Shown piece after piece: positions 6,330 through 13,464 of a stretch of 14,401 nt of DNA. The DNA is from an uncultured Roseiflexaceae bacterium (lineage in GTDB: Bacteria; Chloroflexota; Chloroflexia; Chloroflexales; Roseiflexaceae), in NCBI GenBank assembly GCA_903868295.1, contig CAIPUQ010000613.1:1-14401 (forward strand), read 5' to 3'. Each line of letters opens with the position of its first letter. Position 1 is the first letter of the stretch. The notes under the pieces were generated by a model. The model did not search any database and was not told where the DNA came from. It saw nothing but the letters and a program-made list of their open reading frames with translations. The position numbers were made by a program, and so were the translations under genes.

Positions 6330-8891
6330 TTATGGCAGATTGGCGATGGTGATTTCGCCTAGCATCGAAGGATGATTGGTGCAGACGTACTCGAGGGTAT
6401 TTGGTGCATCTGCGGGAACAGTGAAGGTGACTAATCCGGTTGTCACCGGAAATCCACTTACACCCGTGTAGGCATAGGGCACGCCGTCTGCATCAAGCGC
6501 GCGCACACTGAGTGGATGGGTCGCACTCGAATTCGCTGTGAAGGTATACACCTGGGAGCGATACAACGTCAGCCGTGGACTAATACCCAGGTCGACCCCC
6601 GCATTGGTAACGGTCCAACCAAAAAATCCGGCCGGTGTAAAGACATACGTGTTGGAGGCTGGTACAGATGTTGGCACTGGGGTATGTGTCGAGGATGGAA
6701 CGGCAGTAGGTACCGGTGTGTTTGTTGCGGTTGCTGTGCGGGTATAGGTTTTGGTTCGTGTGGATGTGGCAGTCGGTGTGTGCGTGCGCGTTTTCGTCGG
6801 AGTTGCTGACGCGGTTGCCGTGCGCGTTGGGCTGGGGGATGAAGTCGGCGACTGTTCGACATTGACCGCTCCGGGGCAGGAGGAATTTACTTGCCAATAG
6901 CACTGGAGGCTGCCATCATCACGCCGTATGACTGCGTGTGCCACGCCGATATCGAATCCAACGACACGAGTAGCGGTGTTGATCGTAGGGTCGTAGAACG
7001 CGAGATTGCCCCAGGCGACCACCGTGCCGTCGTTTTTGAGTGCAATACTGTTAGCATCACGTGACTTAATCGCAATCACGTTGGTCAGTCCCGGTGGGAC
7101 CGTGGCTTGTCCGTATGCGTTGTACCCATAGGCAGTCACAGTACCATCGTTGTGTAGTAACACGGAATACCCAGAACCAGCAGAAATCCCTTTGATACTG
7201 CTCGTGCCTACTGGTGGGAACGCAGAAGGGTAGTTCGTAAGATCGTTATCGCCGCCCCAGACAACAATCGTACCGTCGCTTTTCAGGGCAAGCGAATGGG
7301 TATGACCGGCCGCAATCGCAATGACTCCGGTCAACCCTGTTGGTGGTGTGGCTTGACCATAGTCCATAGTCGAATCGTACCCCCAACCAATAATGGTTCC
7401 ACTGGAGGTCAATGCGAGTGCATGCGTGCTCCCGAGTGCGAGTGCAGTGGCCGACACGCTGCCATCGGTTAGTGCGGTCGGTATGTTGAGAATACCGCTG
7501 TGATTGGTGCCCCAGCCGATAACCCGGTTGTTGTTGGTGATGGCCAAGAATAATCCTGCAACCGATGCGAGCGCTTTGCTGTTTTTGGATGCCACAGGGA
7601 AACTCAGCCCGCCATATTGGCCGTCACCCCAGCCGATCAGATTTCCATCGTAATTCGTACTGACAGTGATATTGTTACCCGCTGCCTGGAGGTACATTTT
7701 TGCAATTGAAATCGGTGTCCGCGTGCGGGTATTCGAAGGTGTCGCGGTGTTCATCGGAGTTTTGGTTGCTGTCCCCGTGTGAGTACGTGTTGCAGTACGG
7801 GATGATGTACGTGTTTTGGTGGGGGTACGGGTTGGAGGGAAAAGAGTATTAATGGCGGTCGGAATTTGTCTAAAACTATTGCTCCCCCATCCGACGAGGG
7901 TTCCATCACGTTTCAACGCAATCGTGTGGAACGAACCTGCCGAAACTTCGATGACATCCGTCAGCCCGTCCGGGACCGCGAGCTCGCCATATGCATTATC
8001 ACCACCCCATGCGATAACTGCACCGCCTGCGATAATTGCCGCGCTGTGAAATTCACCTGCAGAAATACCCGTTGCACCCGAGATTGCTGCGGCACTGGTG
8101 CATTGGTCTTTGTTGTTGTCGCCCCAGCAAACCACCGTACCGTCTGCCTTGAGTGCCAACGAATGGGTCCCGCCTGCAGCAATTTTGGTGACACCAGTGA
8201 GTCCGGGCGGGACCCCGCATTGACCGAAATTGCTGCCCCCGCCACATCCCCAGGCGCGCACGGTACCATCGGATTTGAGGGCCAGCGAGTGAGCTGGGCC
8301 AGCAGAGACTGAAATGACGCCAGTCAATCCACTCGGGACGGTTCGTTGACCGGCACTATTGCCACCCCAACTGACCACCGTACCGTTTGATTTGCGTGCA
8401 AGGGTGTGGTATCCACTTGCAGAAACGTGCGTGACATTGGTCAGGTTTGCAGGGACATTAATCTCACCCGAGCTGAGATAGGGAGCGCCCCACGCCATCA
8501 CGGTACCGTTGGTGCGTAACGCCACCACGAAGTTTCCGGCATTGGTAATTGCCTTGATGCCTCGTGCAGTCGCTGGGACACGCACCGCGAGCCCCCACCC
8601 GCGCACCGTGTTGTCATAGCGCACGACATAGGTGGAAGATCCCGATGCAGATATGGTGTTTTGGGTGGCGAATGCACGTGGAAGGAAAGCCTCATCACTC
8701 ATGGGTTGCATCGCGAGTGAACGGTGCGCAACAGAAATCGTCTGCGTGTCATGGTTTGAGGGCATCACATACCCATATGAACGCACGACTGCAGGCTCTC
8801 GATTGATATTCTGTGCGAAACTGCGGTGATGCCCTGCGTACAACACCAAAAACAGCGCAAAACAGAGCAGAAATGTGGCGCGTGCGTGCAT
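6330..8891 (-). CDS. Secreted double RCC1-like propeller protein with C-terminal cupredoxin-like domain (copy D)
   Basis: With the ATG at 8891 the protein has 853 residues. That start gives a clean signal peptide (HARATFLLCFALFLVLYAG, cleavage near SFA/Q) and a GGAG seven bases upstream; the frame stays open to a GTG at 8933, which has no such signal. Residues about 84-345 contain seven RCC1/BLIP-II-type repeats (pattern: AGxxHSLALKSDGTVxxWG). A Thr/Arg-rich linker (about 353-393) leads to a second set of seven (about 400-675), whose last blade is degenerate (LQCYW instead of xxWG). A second Thr/Pro linker (about 680-745) precedes a cupredoxin-like domain with possible copper ligands His792, Cys837, His840 and Met843 (CTNHPSM). 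RCC1-type propellers are binding scaffolds; cupredoxins transfer electrons or bind copper. An extracellular binding protein with a copper-site tail is an inference. It is the downstream partner of paralogue E. Confidence 0.9.
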   Translation of the reverse strand: MHARATFLLCFALFLVLYAGHHRSFAQNINREPAVVRSYGYVMPSNHDTQTISVAHRSLAMQPMSDEAFLPRAFATQNTISASGSSTYVVRYDNTVRGWGLAVRVPATARGIKAITNAGNFVVALRTNGTVMAWGAPYLSSGEINVPANLTNVTHVSASGYHTLARKSNGTVVSWGGNSAGQRTVPSGLTGVISVSAGPAHSLALKSDGTVRAWGCGGGSNFGQCGVPPGLTGVTKIAAGGTHSLALKADGTVVCWGDNNKDQCTSAAAISGATGISAGEFHSAAIIAGGAVIAWGGDNAYGELAVPDGLTDVIEVSAGSFHTIALKRDGTLVGWGSNSFRQIPTAINTLFPPTRTPTKTRTSSRTATRTHTGTATKTPMNTATPSNTRTRTPISIAKMYLQAAGNNITVSTNYDGNLIGWGDGQYGGLSFPVASKNSKALASVAGLFLAITNNNRVIGWGTNHSGILNIPTALTDGSVSATALALGSTHALALTSSGTIIGWGYDSTMDYGQATPPTGLTGVIAIAAGHTHSLALKSDGTIVVWGGDNDLTNYPSAFPPVGTSSIKGISAGSGYSVLLHNDGTVTAYGYNAYGQATVPPGLTNVIAIKSRDANSIALKNDGTVVAWGNLAFYDPTINTATRVVGFDIGVAHAVIRRDDGSLQCYWQVNSSCPGAVNVEQSPTSSPSPTRTATASATPTKTRTHTPTATSTRTKTYTRTATATNTPVPTAVPSSTHTPVPTSVPASNTYVFTPAGFFGWTVTNAGVDLGISPRLTLYRSQVYTFTANSSATHPLSVRALDADGVPYAYTGVSGFPVTTGLVTFTVPADAPNTLEYVCTNHPSMLGEITIANLP

Positions 8892-8898
8892 CGCAAAT

Positions 8899-8902
8899 CT
8901 CC
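8899..8902 (-). promoter_or_regulatory. Shine-Dalgarno that decides the start of copy D
   Basis: GGAG lies seven bases before ATG 8891. The upstream GTG at 8933 lacks a comparable site and would place charged residues before the signal peptide core. Confidence 0.7.
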
Positions 8903-8952
8903 GTTCGGACGTGGTTGGGACGACTCGTTTCACATGACATAAATTGTGAAAA

Positions 8953-8980
8953 CTATAGCATCTTGACTAAATGTGTCAAT
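8953..8980 (-). promoter_or_regulatory. Promoter of copy D
   Basis: On the minus strand TTGACA (8980-8975) is followed by a 16-base spacer ending in TGC and then TATAGT (8958-8953), giving a consensus -35 and an extended -10. The leader would be about 55 nt. A dyad TTGAC-N7-GTCAA (8964-8980) overlaps the -35 box and could be an operator. Confidence 0.7.
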
Positions 8981-9017
8981 AGTTAAGCTGACCCAGACGC
9001 GATTACGAATGCAGAGC

Positions 9018-9057
9018 AACCACTCGCACGCCACATATGCCTGGGGTGCGGGTGATT
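9018..9057. other. Imperfect hairpin downstream of copy E
   Basis: Arms 9018-9029 and 9046-9057 pair at 10 of 12 positions around a 16-nt loop. It lies 14 bases beyond the copy E stop but has no U-run, so its role as a terminator is uncertain. Confidence 0.3.
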
Positions 9058-9070
9058 ACCTCTGGCGCTC

Positions 9071-11467
9071 CTACGGTGCATTGGTGATGTTGATTTCGCC
9101 TATCATCGATGGATGATTGGTGCAGATGTACTCAAGGATATTTGGTGCATCGGCGGGAACGGTGAAGGTGACTGATCCGGTTGTCACTGGGAATCCACTT
9201 ATACCCGTGTAGGCGTAGGGCACGCCGTCTGCATCAAGCGCGCGCACACTGAGTGGATGCGTCGCACTCGAATTCGCTGTGAATGTATACACCTGGGAGC
9301 GATACAACGTCAGCCGTGGACTAATACCCAGGACTGCCCCAGCATTGGTAACGGTCCAACCGAAAAATCCGGCTGGGGTAAAGACATACGTGTTGGATGC
9401 TGGTACAGGTGTTGGCACTGGAGTATGTGTCGAGGATGGAACGGCAGTAGGTACCGGTGTGTTTGTTGCGGTTGCTGTGCGGGTATAGGTTTTGGTTCGT
9501 GTGGATGTGGCAGTCGGTGAGTGCGTGCGCGTGCGGGAATTGGTCCGGGTCGGCGTCGATGTGCGCGTAGGCGACGCTTGTGCGTTGAAATCATGCGAAG
9601 GTATTTGACCGGAGTAATTGTCGCCCCATCCAACCAGTGCACCGTTGTCCTTGCGGGCTACCGAATGAACGGTACCTGCTGCAATGGCGACGACATTCGT
9701 TAACCCGGGTGGAACATCGATTTGTCCATCAACAAACTCGCCCCAAGCAACCACCGTTCCATCGCTTTTGAGTGCCAACGCGTGGTTACACCCTGCCGCG
9801 ATGGCTATGACATTGGACAATCCAACCGGTATCGTTGTCTTGGAGTACGCAGAATCACCGTACGCGCTGACGGTGCCGTTGGTGTGGAGCAACAGGGTGT
9901 ACCCACAGCCAGCCGAAATCGCTTTGACATTCGTTACTCCACCCGGTGGGAGCGAATTGTATTCGCCCCATGCTGCGACGGTACCGTTCCGTTTGAGCGC
10001 GAGCGAATGGTAATGTCCGGCCGAAATAGCCACCACATCGGTCAACCCCGTGGGGATGGCCAACTGTCCATAATCGGTCGAATCGGGCGGGTCGCCCCAA
10101 GTTGCAACCGTCCCGTTGGTGCGCAGTGCCAGCCCATGCGTCCCACCCATCGAGATTGCTTTGATGTCACGCAAACCGGCGGCGGCCGTATGCCATGTAG
10201 GATTGCATCCCCAGGTCACGATTTGGTTGTCGCTCGTAAGTGCCATCGCCTGACAGCCCCATGCCGAAATCGCTTTGACGTTTTTGAGGTTGGTAGGGAA
10301 GTTCAATTGGTTGTACGTATTATTGCCCCAGCCTATCAATGACCCATCGTGTTTGGTGCTGAGTGTGTACTCCGCACCTACAGCCAGGAGCGGCATGGCG
10401 CGCAACGAAATGGGGGTTGCAGTTGCTGTCGCTGATGGGGTGTATGTCCGTGTGGGTGTACGACTGGCGCTCGGGGTGCGCGTTATCGTCGATGTCCGGG
10501 TGATTGTTGGGGTGCGGGAGGGTGTAGGTGTTGCGGCGACATCGATGTTGCGCCCATTTGCCTGCTCACCGAACGTGTTGCTGCCCCACCCAACCAGTGT
10601 GCCATCGGATTTGAGTGCCACCGAATGTGATGTGCCGGCGGTCACTGCAACCACATCGGTCAATTCACTCGGGATGGTTAGTTGACCAGACAGATTTTTG
10701 CCAAATGCGGCAACAGTCCCGTCCGATAACAGCACGAGGGTGTGATCATCGCCAGCCGAAACCGCAACGGCCCCGGTGATGGCACTGCTGAATCGACACT
10801 GATCGAAGTCATCGTCCCCCCAACAGGTTATCGTGCCGTCGGCCTTGAGTGCAACGGAGTGAGTGCCCCCTGCCGTGATGGCAACGACGCCAATGAGCCC
10901 TGCAGGCACACTACACTGCCCATAATCCCAGCCGGTTGCACAGCCCCAGGCGACGACAGTGCCGTTTGTTTTGAGTGCGAGTGAATGTAGCCCACCTGCT
11001 GCGATTGCTTTGACCGACGAAAGACCGGCTGGAACACGTGTTTGACCTGCGTGATTGCGCCCCCACGCCACAACCGTACCATTCGATTTGAGTGCAAGGG
11101 CATGGTAATTTTTGGCAGAAATATCGACGACACCAGATCTGGCGGCGGCAGGAACGGTCGGACCCGTAGATTGTGTAGAGTCACCCCACGCAAAGACGGT
11201 GCCATTGCTACGCAGTCCAACCACAAACGACCCTGCATTGGCAACGGATACAACGCTTCTTTCGATACTTGGGATTGTTTTGGTAGCGCCCCAACCAACA
11301 ATCCGTTTGTCATATCGAACGGCGTAGGTACTTTGTCCCCCTGCCGAAATCCGGCGCGCAACCGGCGCGGTTGGCGTGCGTTCGGCCACCAACGCAGGGG
11401 TCACCGTTGCCAGAATAGCAAACACTACACCCAGGGCACACGACCAATACCAAAGACGAGAAACCAT
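9071..11467 (-). CDS. Secreted double RCC1-like propeller protein with C-terminal cupredoxin-like domain (copy E)
   Basis: With the ATG at 11467 the protein has 798 residues. That start gives a signal peptide (core SCALGVVFAILATVTPALVA) and GGAG five bases upstream. The frame is open to 11623, but those 52 extra residues would cover the promoter and bury the signal peptide. Two sets of seven RCC1/BLIP-II-type repeats are visible (about 45-300 and 363-615), counted by the GWG/AWG/AFG/AYG blade ends. They are separated by a linker of TRT and TPT units. A second Thr/Pro linker leads to a cupredoxin-like domain with candidate ligands His737, Cys782, His785 and Met788 (CTNHPSM). Unlike copy D, its fourteenth blade is intact. 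Its last 140 or so residues are nearly identical to D, while the propellers differ widely. Substrate or partner unknown. Confidence 0.9.
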   Translation of the reverse strand: MVSRLWYWSCALGVVFAILATVTPALVAERTPTAPVARRISAGGQSTYAVRYDKRIVGWGATKTIPSIERSVVSVANAGSFVVGLRSNGTVFAWGDSTQSTGPTVPAAARSGVVDISAKNYHALALKSNGTVVAWGRNHAGQTRVPAGLSSVKAIAAGGLHSLALKTNGTVVAWGCATGWDYGQCSVPAGLIGVVAITAGGTHSVALKADGTITCWGDDDFDQCRFSSAITGAVAVSAGDDHTLVLLSDGTVAAFGKNLSGQLTIPSELTDVVAVTAGTSHSVALKSDGTLVGWGSNTFGEQANGRNIDVAATPTPSRTPTITRTSTITRTPSASRTPTRTYTPSATATATPISLRAMPLLAVGAEYTLSTKHDGSLIGWGNNTYNQLNFPTNLKNVKAISAWGCQAMALTSDNQIVTWGCNPTWHTAAAGLRDIKAISMGGTHGLALRTNGTVATWGDPPDSTDYGQLAIPTGLTDVVAISAGHYHSLALKRNGTVAAWGEYNSLPPGGVTNVKAISAGCGYTLLLHTNGTVSAYGDSAYSKTTIPVGLSNVIAIAAGCNHALALKSDGTVVAWGEFVDGQIDVPPGLTNVVAIAAGTVHSVARKDNGALVGWGDNYSGQIPSHDFNAQASPTRTSTPTRTNSRTRTHSPTATSTRTKTYTRTATATNTPVPTAVPSSTHTPVPTPVPASNTYVFTPAGFFGWTVTNAGAVLGISPRLTLYRSQVYTFTANSSATHPLSVRALDADGVPYAYTGISGFPVTTGSVTFTVPADAPNILEYICTNHPSMIGEINITNAP

Positions 11468-11472
11468 AAGGA

Positions 11473-11476
11473 CTCC
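11473..11476 (-). promoter_or_regulatory. Shine-Dalgarno that decides the start of copy E
   Basis: GGAG lies five bases before ATG 11467, directly followed by codons for a typical signal peptide. Confidence 0.7.
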
Positions 11477-11537
11477 GATACGTGTGTATGGCTTTATGCG
11501 CAAGAATATATGTAATGGCGAAGAAATAATTGATAAA

Positions 11538-11565
11538 AATATAGCATAATGGAATATTATTTCAA
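11538..11565 (-). promoter_or_regulatory. Promoter of copy E
   Basis: On the minus strand TTGAAA (11565-11560) is followed by a 16-base spacer ending in TGC and then TATATT (11543-11538). The layout is the same as at copy D. The spacer contains an inverted repeat ATAAT-N5-ATTAT (11546-11560). The leader would be about 64 nt. Confidence 0.68.
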
Positions 11566-12247
11566 GGGGGTAATCTGAATTTTTTCCTATATGCATACGA
11601 GTGCGACGACAGGAAGAAGACAAGAATGGATATCGAAATCAGGAATTTATGCACCGTGAGTGGTCTTTTTTAGGAAAAAAACGTTTTTACCGTACAATTT
11701 ATCTGATTTGCGTGATTCATGGATGCATGTTGATGCATATGAATCTACACCGAGCACATGTTTCTCTACTTTGAGTTCTTGGTTATCGCACGAAATATGG
11801 AACTTTTTTTTGATAAAAAAGACGAAAATTAAGGAAGCTTCATGCTGTGATGTGTCACTCCAATTGGAAAAATTTGCTTACGACACAATGAACTTCCGCA
11901 GAAAATTCGTCAAGTGTTTGTAGCCCGACGGTGTAATGGGTATTGTTTCGGACATGCCGAACCCCTGCCAGCACGTGTATGCAACGTGATTCCGCATTCG
12001 AACCATCAAGCAGCGACAGGCGATGCTTCGCGGTTTTCGCCGCTGCCTGGCAGGGCATCAAGCCTGCCGAGTACATCGTTTTTTTGTGTCGGTGCATCGA
12101 ATCCGGCAGACGAGACGCCGTCGCGACTGATGCGGTCGTGGCCAAGCCACGCCTGTAGCTGATCGAATGAGTACATAGAGTGTCCATACGCGTACAGAAC
12201 CGTTGCCGCAAGCCACGCATGAACACGTACACAATTACAAACGAGTA
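11545..12247. other. Region without a confident gene, left half AT-rich
   Basis: From about 11570 to 11900 the sequence is clearly richer in A and T than the flanking genes, with several homopolymer runs and two ATGCAT motifs. From about 11920 to 12247 the composition is normal, but no frame gives a recognisable protein. Frames of 70-125 codons on both strands lack a good ribosome site and have low-quality composition. The only small frame with a ribosome site is the doubtful one at 11878-11955. Confidence 0.6.
11878..11955 (-). CDS. Possible 25-residue ORF resembling a GreA N-terminus (doubtful)
   Basis: A short frame starts at ATG 11955, preceded by AGGGG six bases upstream, and ends at TAA. 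Its first part, MSETIPITPSGYKHL, looks like the start of GreA-type transcription elongation factors (…PxTPEGYxKL…). The expected coiled-coil arm does not follow, and the frame stops after ten further residues. It may be a remnant, a leader peptide or chance. No larger frame in this region gives a convincing product. Confidence 0.15.
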   Translation of the reverse strand: MSETIPITPSGYKHLTNFLRKFIVS

Positions 12248-12274
12248 TTAGTATCGAACATTTTCATAGACCAT

Positions 12275-12309
12275 CCGTGGAGCACACGGGATCAGTGTGC
12301 TCATCACGG
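12275..12309. other. Strong inverted repeat downstream of the ABC transporter operon
   Basis: GAGCACAC-N7-GTGTGCTC is a perfect 8-bp stem (12280-12302). It is extended by CCGTG/CACGG after a 2-nt bulge, giving 13 pairs in total. It lies about 100 nt past the stop of the second permease. No clear U-run follows on either strand. It may be a 3'-end stabilising structure, a Rho-dependent boundary or a regulator site. Confidence 0.5.
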
Positions 12310-12411
12310 TTAAATCTTCGAATGAGGTACGTACGATGAACTCATGCATCGTGAGGGTACGCACGGCGAAATCAATCAGCGCCCAGGTGCCTGAGTCTTT
12401 GCGGTTTTCGG

Positions 12412-13464
12412 TCACTTGCGCGTCCCGACGTCGTTCAACCGGGCATACCCTGACGCAGTAAGCATCCGACGTTCGTCGATCCAGCCGCGCTGCGTTAATT
12501 CGCGCAGACACTGCTCCGATGCATGAACGCGGTGCGGTTCGGCATCGATGTGGTGGCTCGCCAAATGCATCAAATGCGCAAGCAACACGACTTCGTGGCG
12601 CAATCCCCGGCGCTCGAATGCACGGGCAATCAGCCCACGTTTGGGCGCCAACAACCACACCGCCACAAATTGGACACCAGCCGCTGTCGCCATTGCACCC
12701 GAGACTGAGACATCGAGCCACATCGCCGCCACCATGCCAATTAGGGCGGCCGACATGGCGAGAAGCATCGTCAACCACACCATTGTCTTGAGTCGAAACG
12801 TCAGCAAGAACGCACTCGCCGGTGCTGCGGTCATCAATGCGACGACCAAAATAGCACCCACTGCGTCAAACGCAGTAACCACCGTAAACGAAGACAGCGT
12901 TACTAATCCGATGGAAATAACTGCTGGAGAAAAGCCGACTAACACGGCACTCGTCGCATCAAAGGTCGTGTAGACGAGTTCTTTCCAAAATACCCACATA
13001 CACACGGTGCTCAACAGGAGTGCAATGCCGTTCATGACCATGGCACGTGGGCCAAGATTGACCCCAGCAATGACCATGCGATCAAACGGGGCAAAGACAA
13101 TCTCGCCCAGCAGGACTGCATCGAGATCGAGATGTGTATCATCTGCGAATTGCGTAATCAATATGATTGCAAAGCTGAACATCCCTGCAAACACTAATCC
13201 AATGGCAGCATCAGCACTGACGTTGCGTTGTTGCAGGCGATCAACAAATACTGCGGTGATAATGCCACTCAGCACTGCACCAATAAACATCCACGGCGAC
13301 GAAACATCGCCGACAATGAAATACGTCACGACAATGCCTAACAACACCGAGTGAGTTAACGCATCAGAGAGCATTGACATGCCGCGCAGCATCAGCCACA
13401 AACCCGGCAATGCACAAGCCAGCGATACAACGACACCTGTCAGAAACAAATCGACCAAAATCAT
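12412..13464 (-). CDS. Metal ABC transporter permease (ABC-3 family) with C-terminal winged-helix-like extension
   Basis: This is a 350-residue inner-membrane subunit of an ABC importer for Mn, Zn or Fe. The ABC-3 (TroC/TroD/ZnuB-like) signatures include MLRGMSMLSDALTHSVLLG (residues 25-43) and THLDLDAVLLGEI (110-122), the latter typical of TroD-type subunits. Multiple hydrophobic segments span about 1-275. Residues about 288-345 are soluble and extend past the usual length of roughly 260-290. They contain HLMHLASHH, then LRELTQRGWI and MLTASGYARL, a helix-turn-helix plus wing pattern like the DtxR/MntR N-terminal domain. The start at 13464 is preferred over an upstream alternative at 13536: it forms an ATGA overlap with the stop of the preceding permease and has AGGGGG five bases upstream. 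The metal is not determined by sequence. Confidence 0.92.
   Translation of the reverse strand: MILVDLFLTGVVVSLACALPGLWLMLRGMSMLSDALTHSVLLGIVVTYFIVGDVSSPWMFIGAVLSGIITAVFVDRLQQRNVSADAAIGLVFAGMFSFAIILITQFADDTHLDLDAVLLGEIVFAPFDRMVIAGVNLGPRAMVMNGIALLLSTVCMWVFWKELVYTTFDATSAVLVGFSPAVISIGLVTLSSFTVVTAFDAVGAILVVALMTAAPASAFLLTFRLKTMVWLTMLLAMSAALIGMVAAMWLDVSVSGAMATAAGVQFVAVWLLAPKRGLIARAFERRGLRHEVVLLAHLMHLASHHIDAEPHRVHASEQCLRELTQRGWIDERRMLTASGYARLNDVGTRK

Noticed and set aside
8892..8933. N-terminal extension of copy D to a GTG start
   Set aside because: It adds 14 charged residues before a good signal peptide, whereas ATG 8891 has GGAG at seven bases.
11468..11623. N-terminal extension of copy E by 52 residues
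   Set aside because: It would cover the promoter at 11538-11565 and bury the signal peptide; ATG 11467 has GGAG at five bases.
11660..11923. 87-codon plus-strand frame in the AT-rich block
   Set aside because: It starts with GTG without a Shine-Dalgarno and the translation is of low complexity for this base composition; no family resemblance.
11924..12003. tRNA-like stretch with a TTCGAACC motif and a TTCGG/CCGAA stem
   Set aside because: No 7-bp acceptor stem, the anticodon loop would have the wrong size, and the T-arm does not pair.
11855..12232. 125-codon minus-strand frame in the gene-poor region
   Set aside because: No ribosome site, no recognisable motif and an atypical Arg/His/Ser/Cys-rich composition. 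An alternative frame inside it has the better start signal.
12248..12778. 176-codon minus-strand frame overlapping the end of the second permease
   Set aside because: Most of it is the out-of-frame shadow of the permease. The part beyond the permease stop has no ribosome site or known motif.
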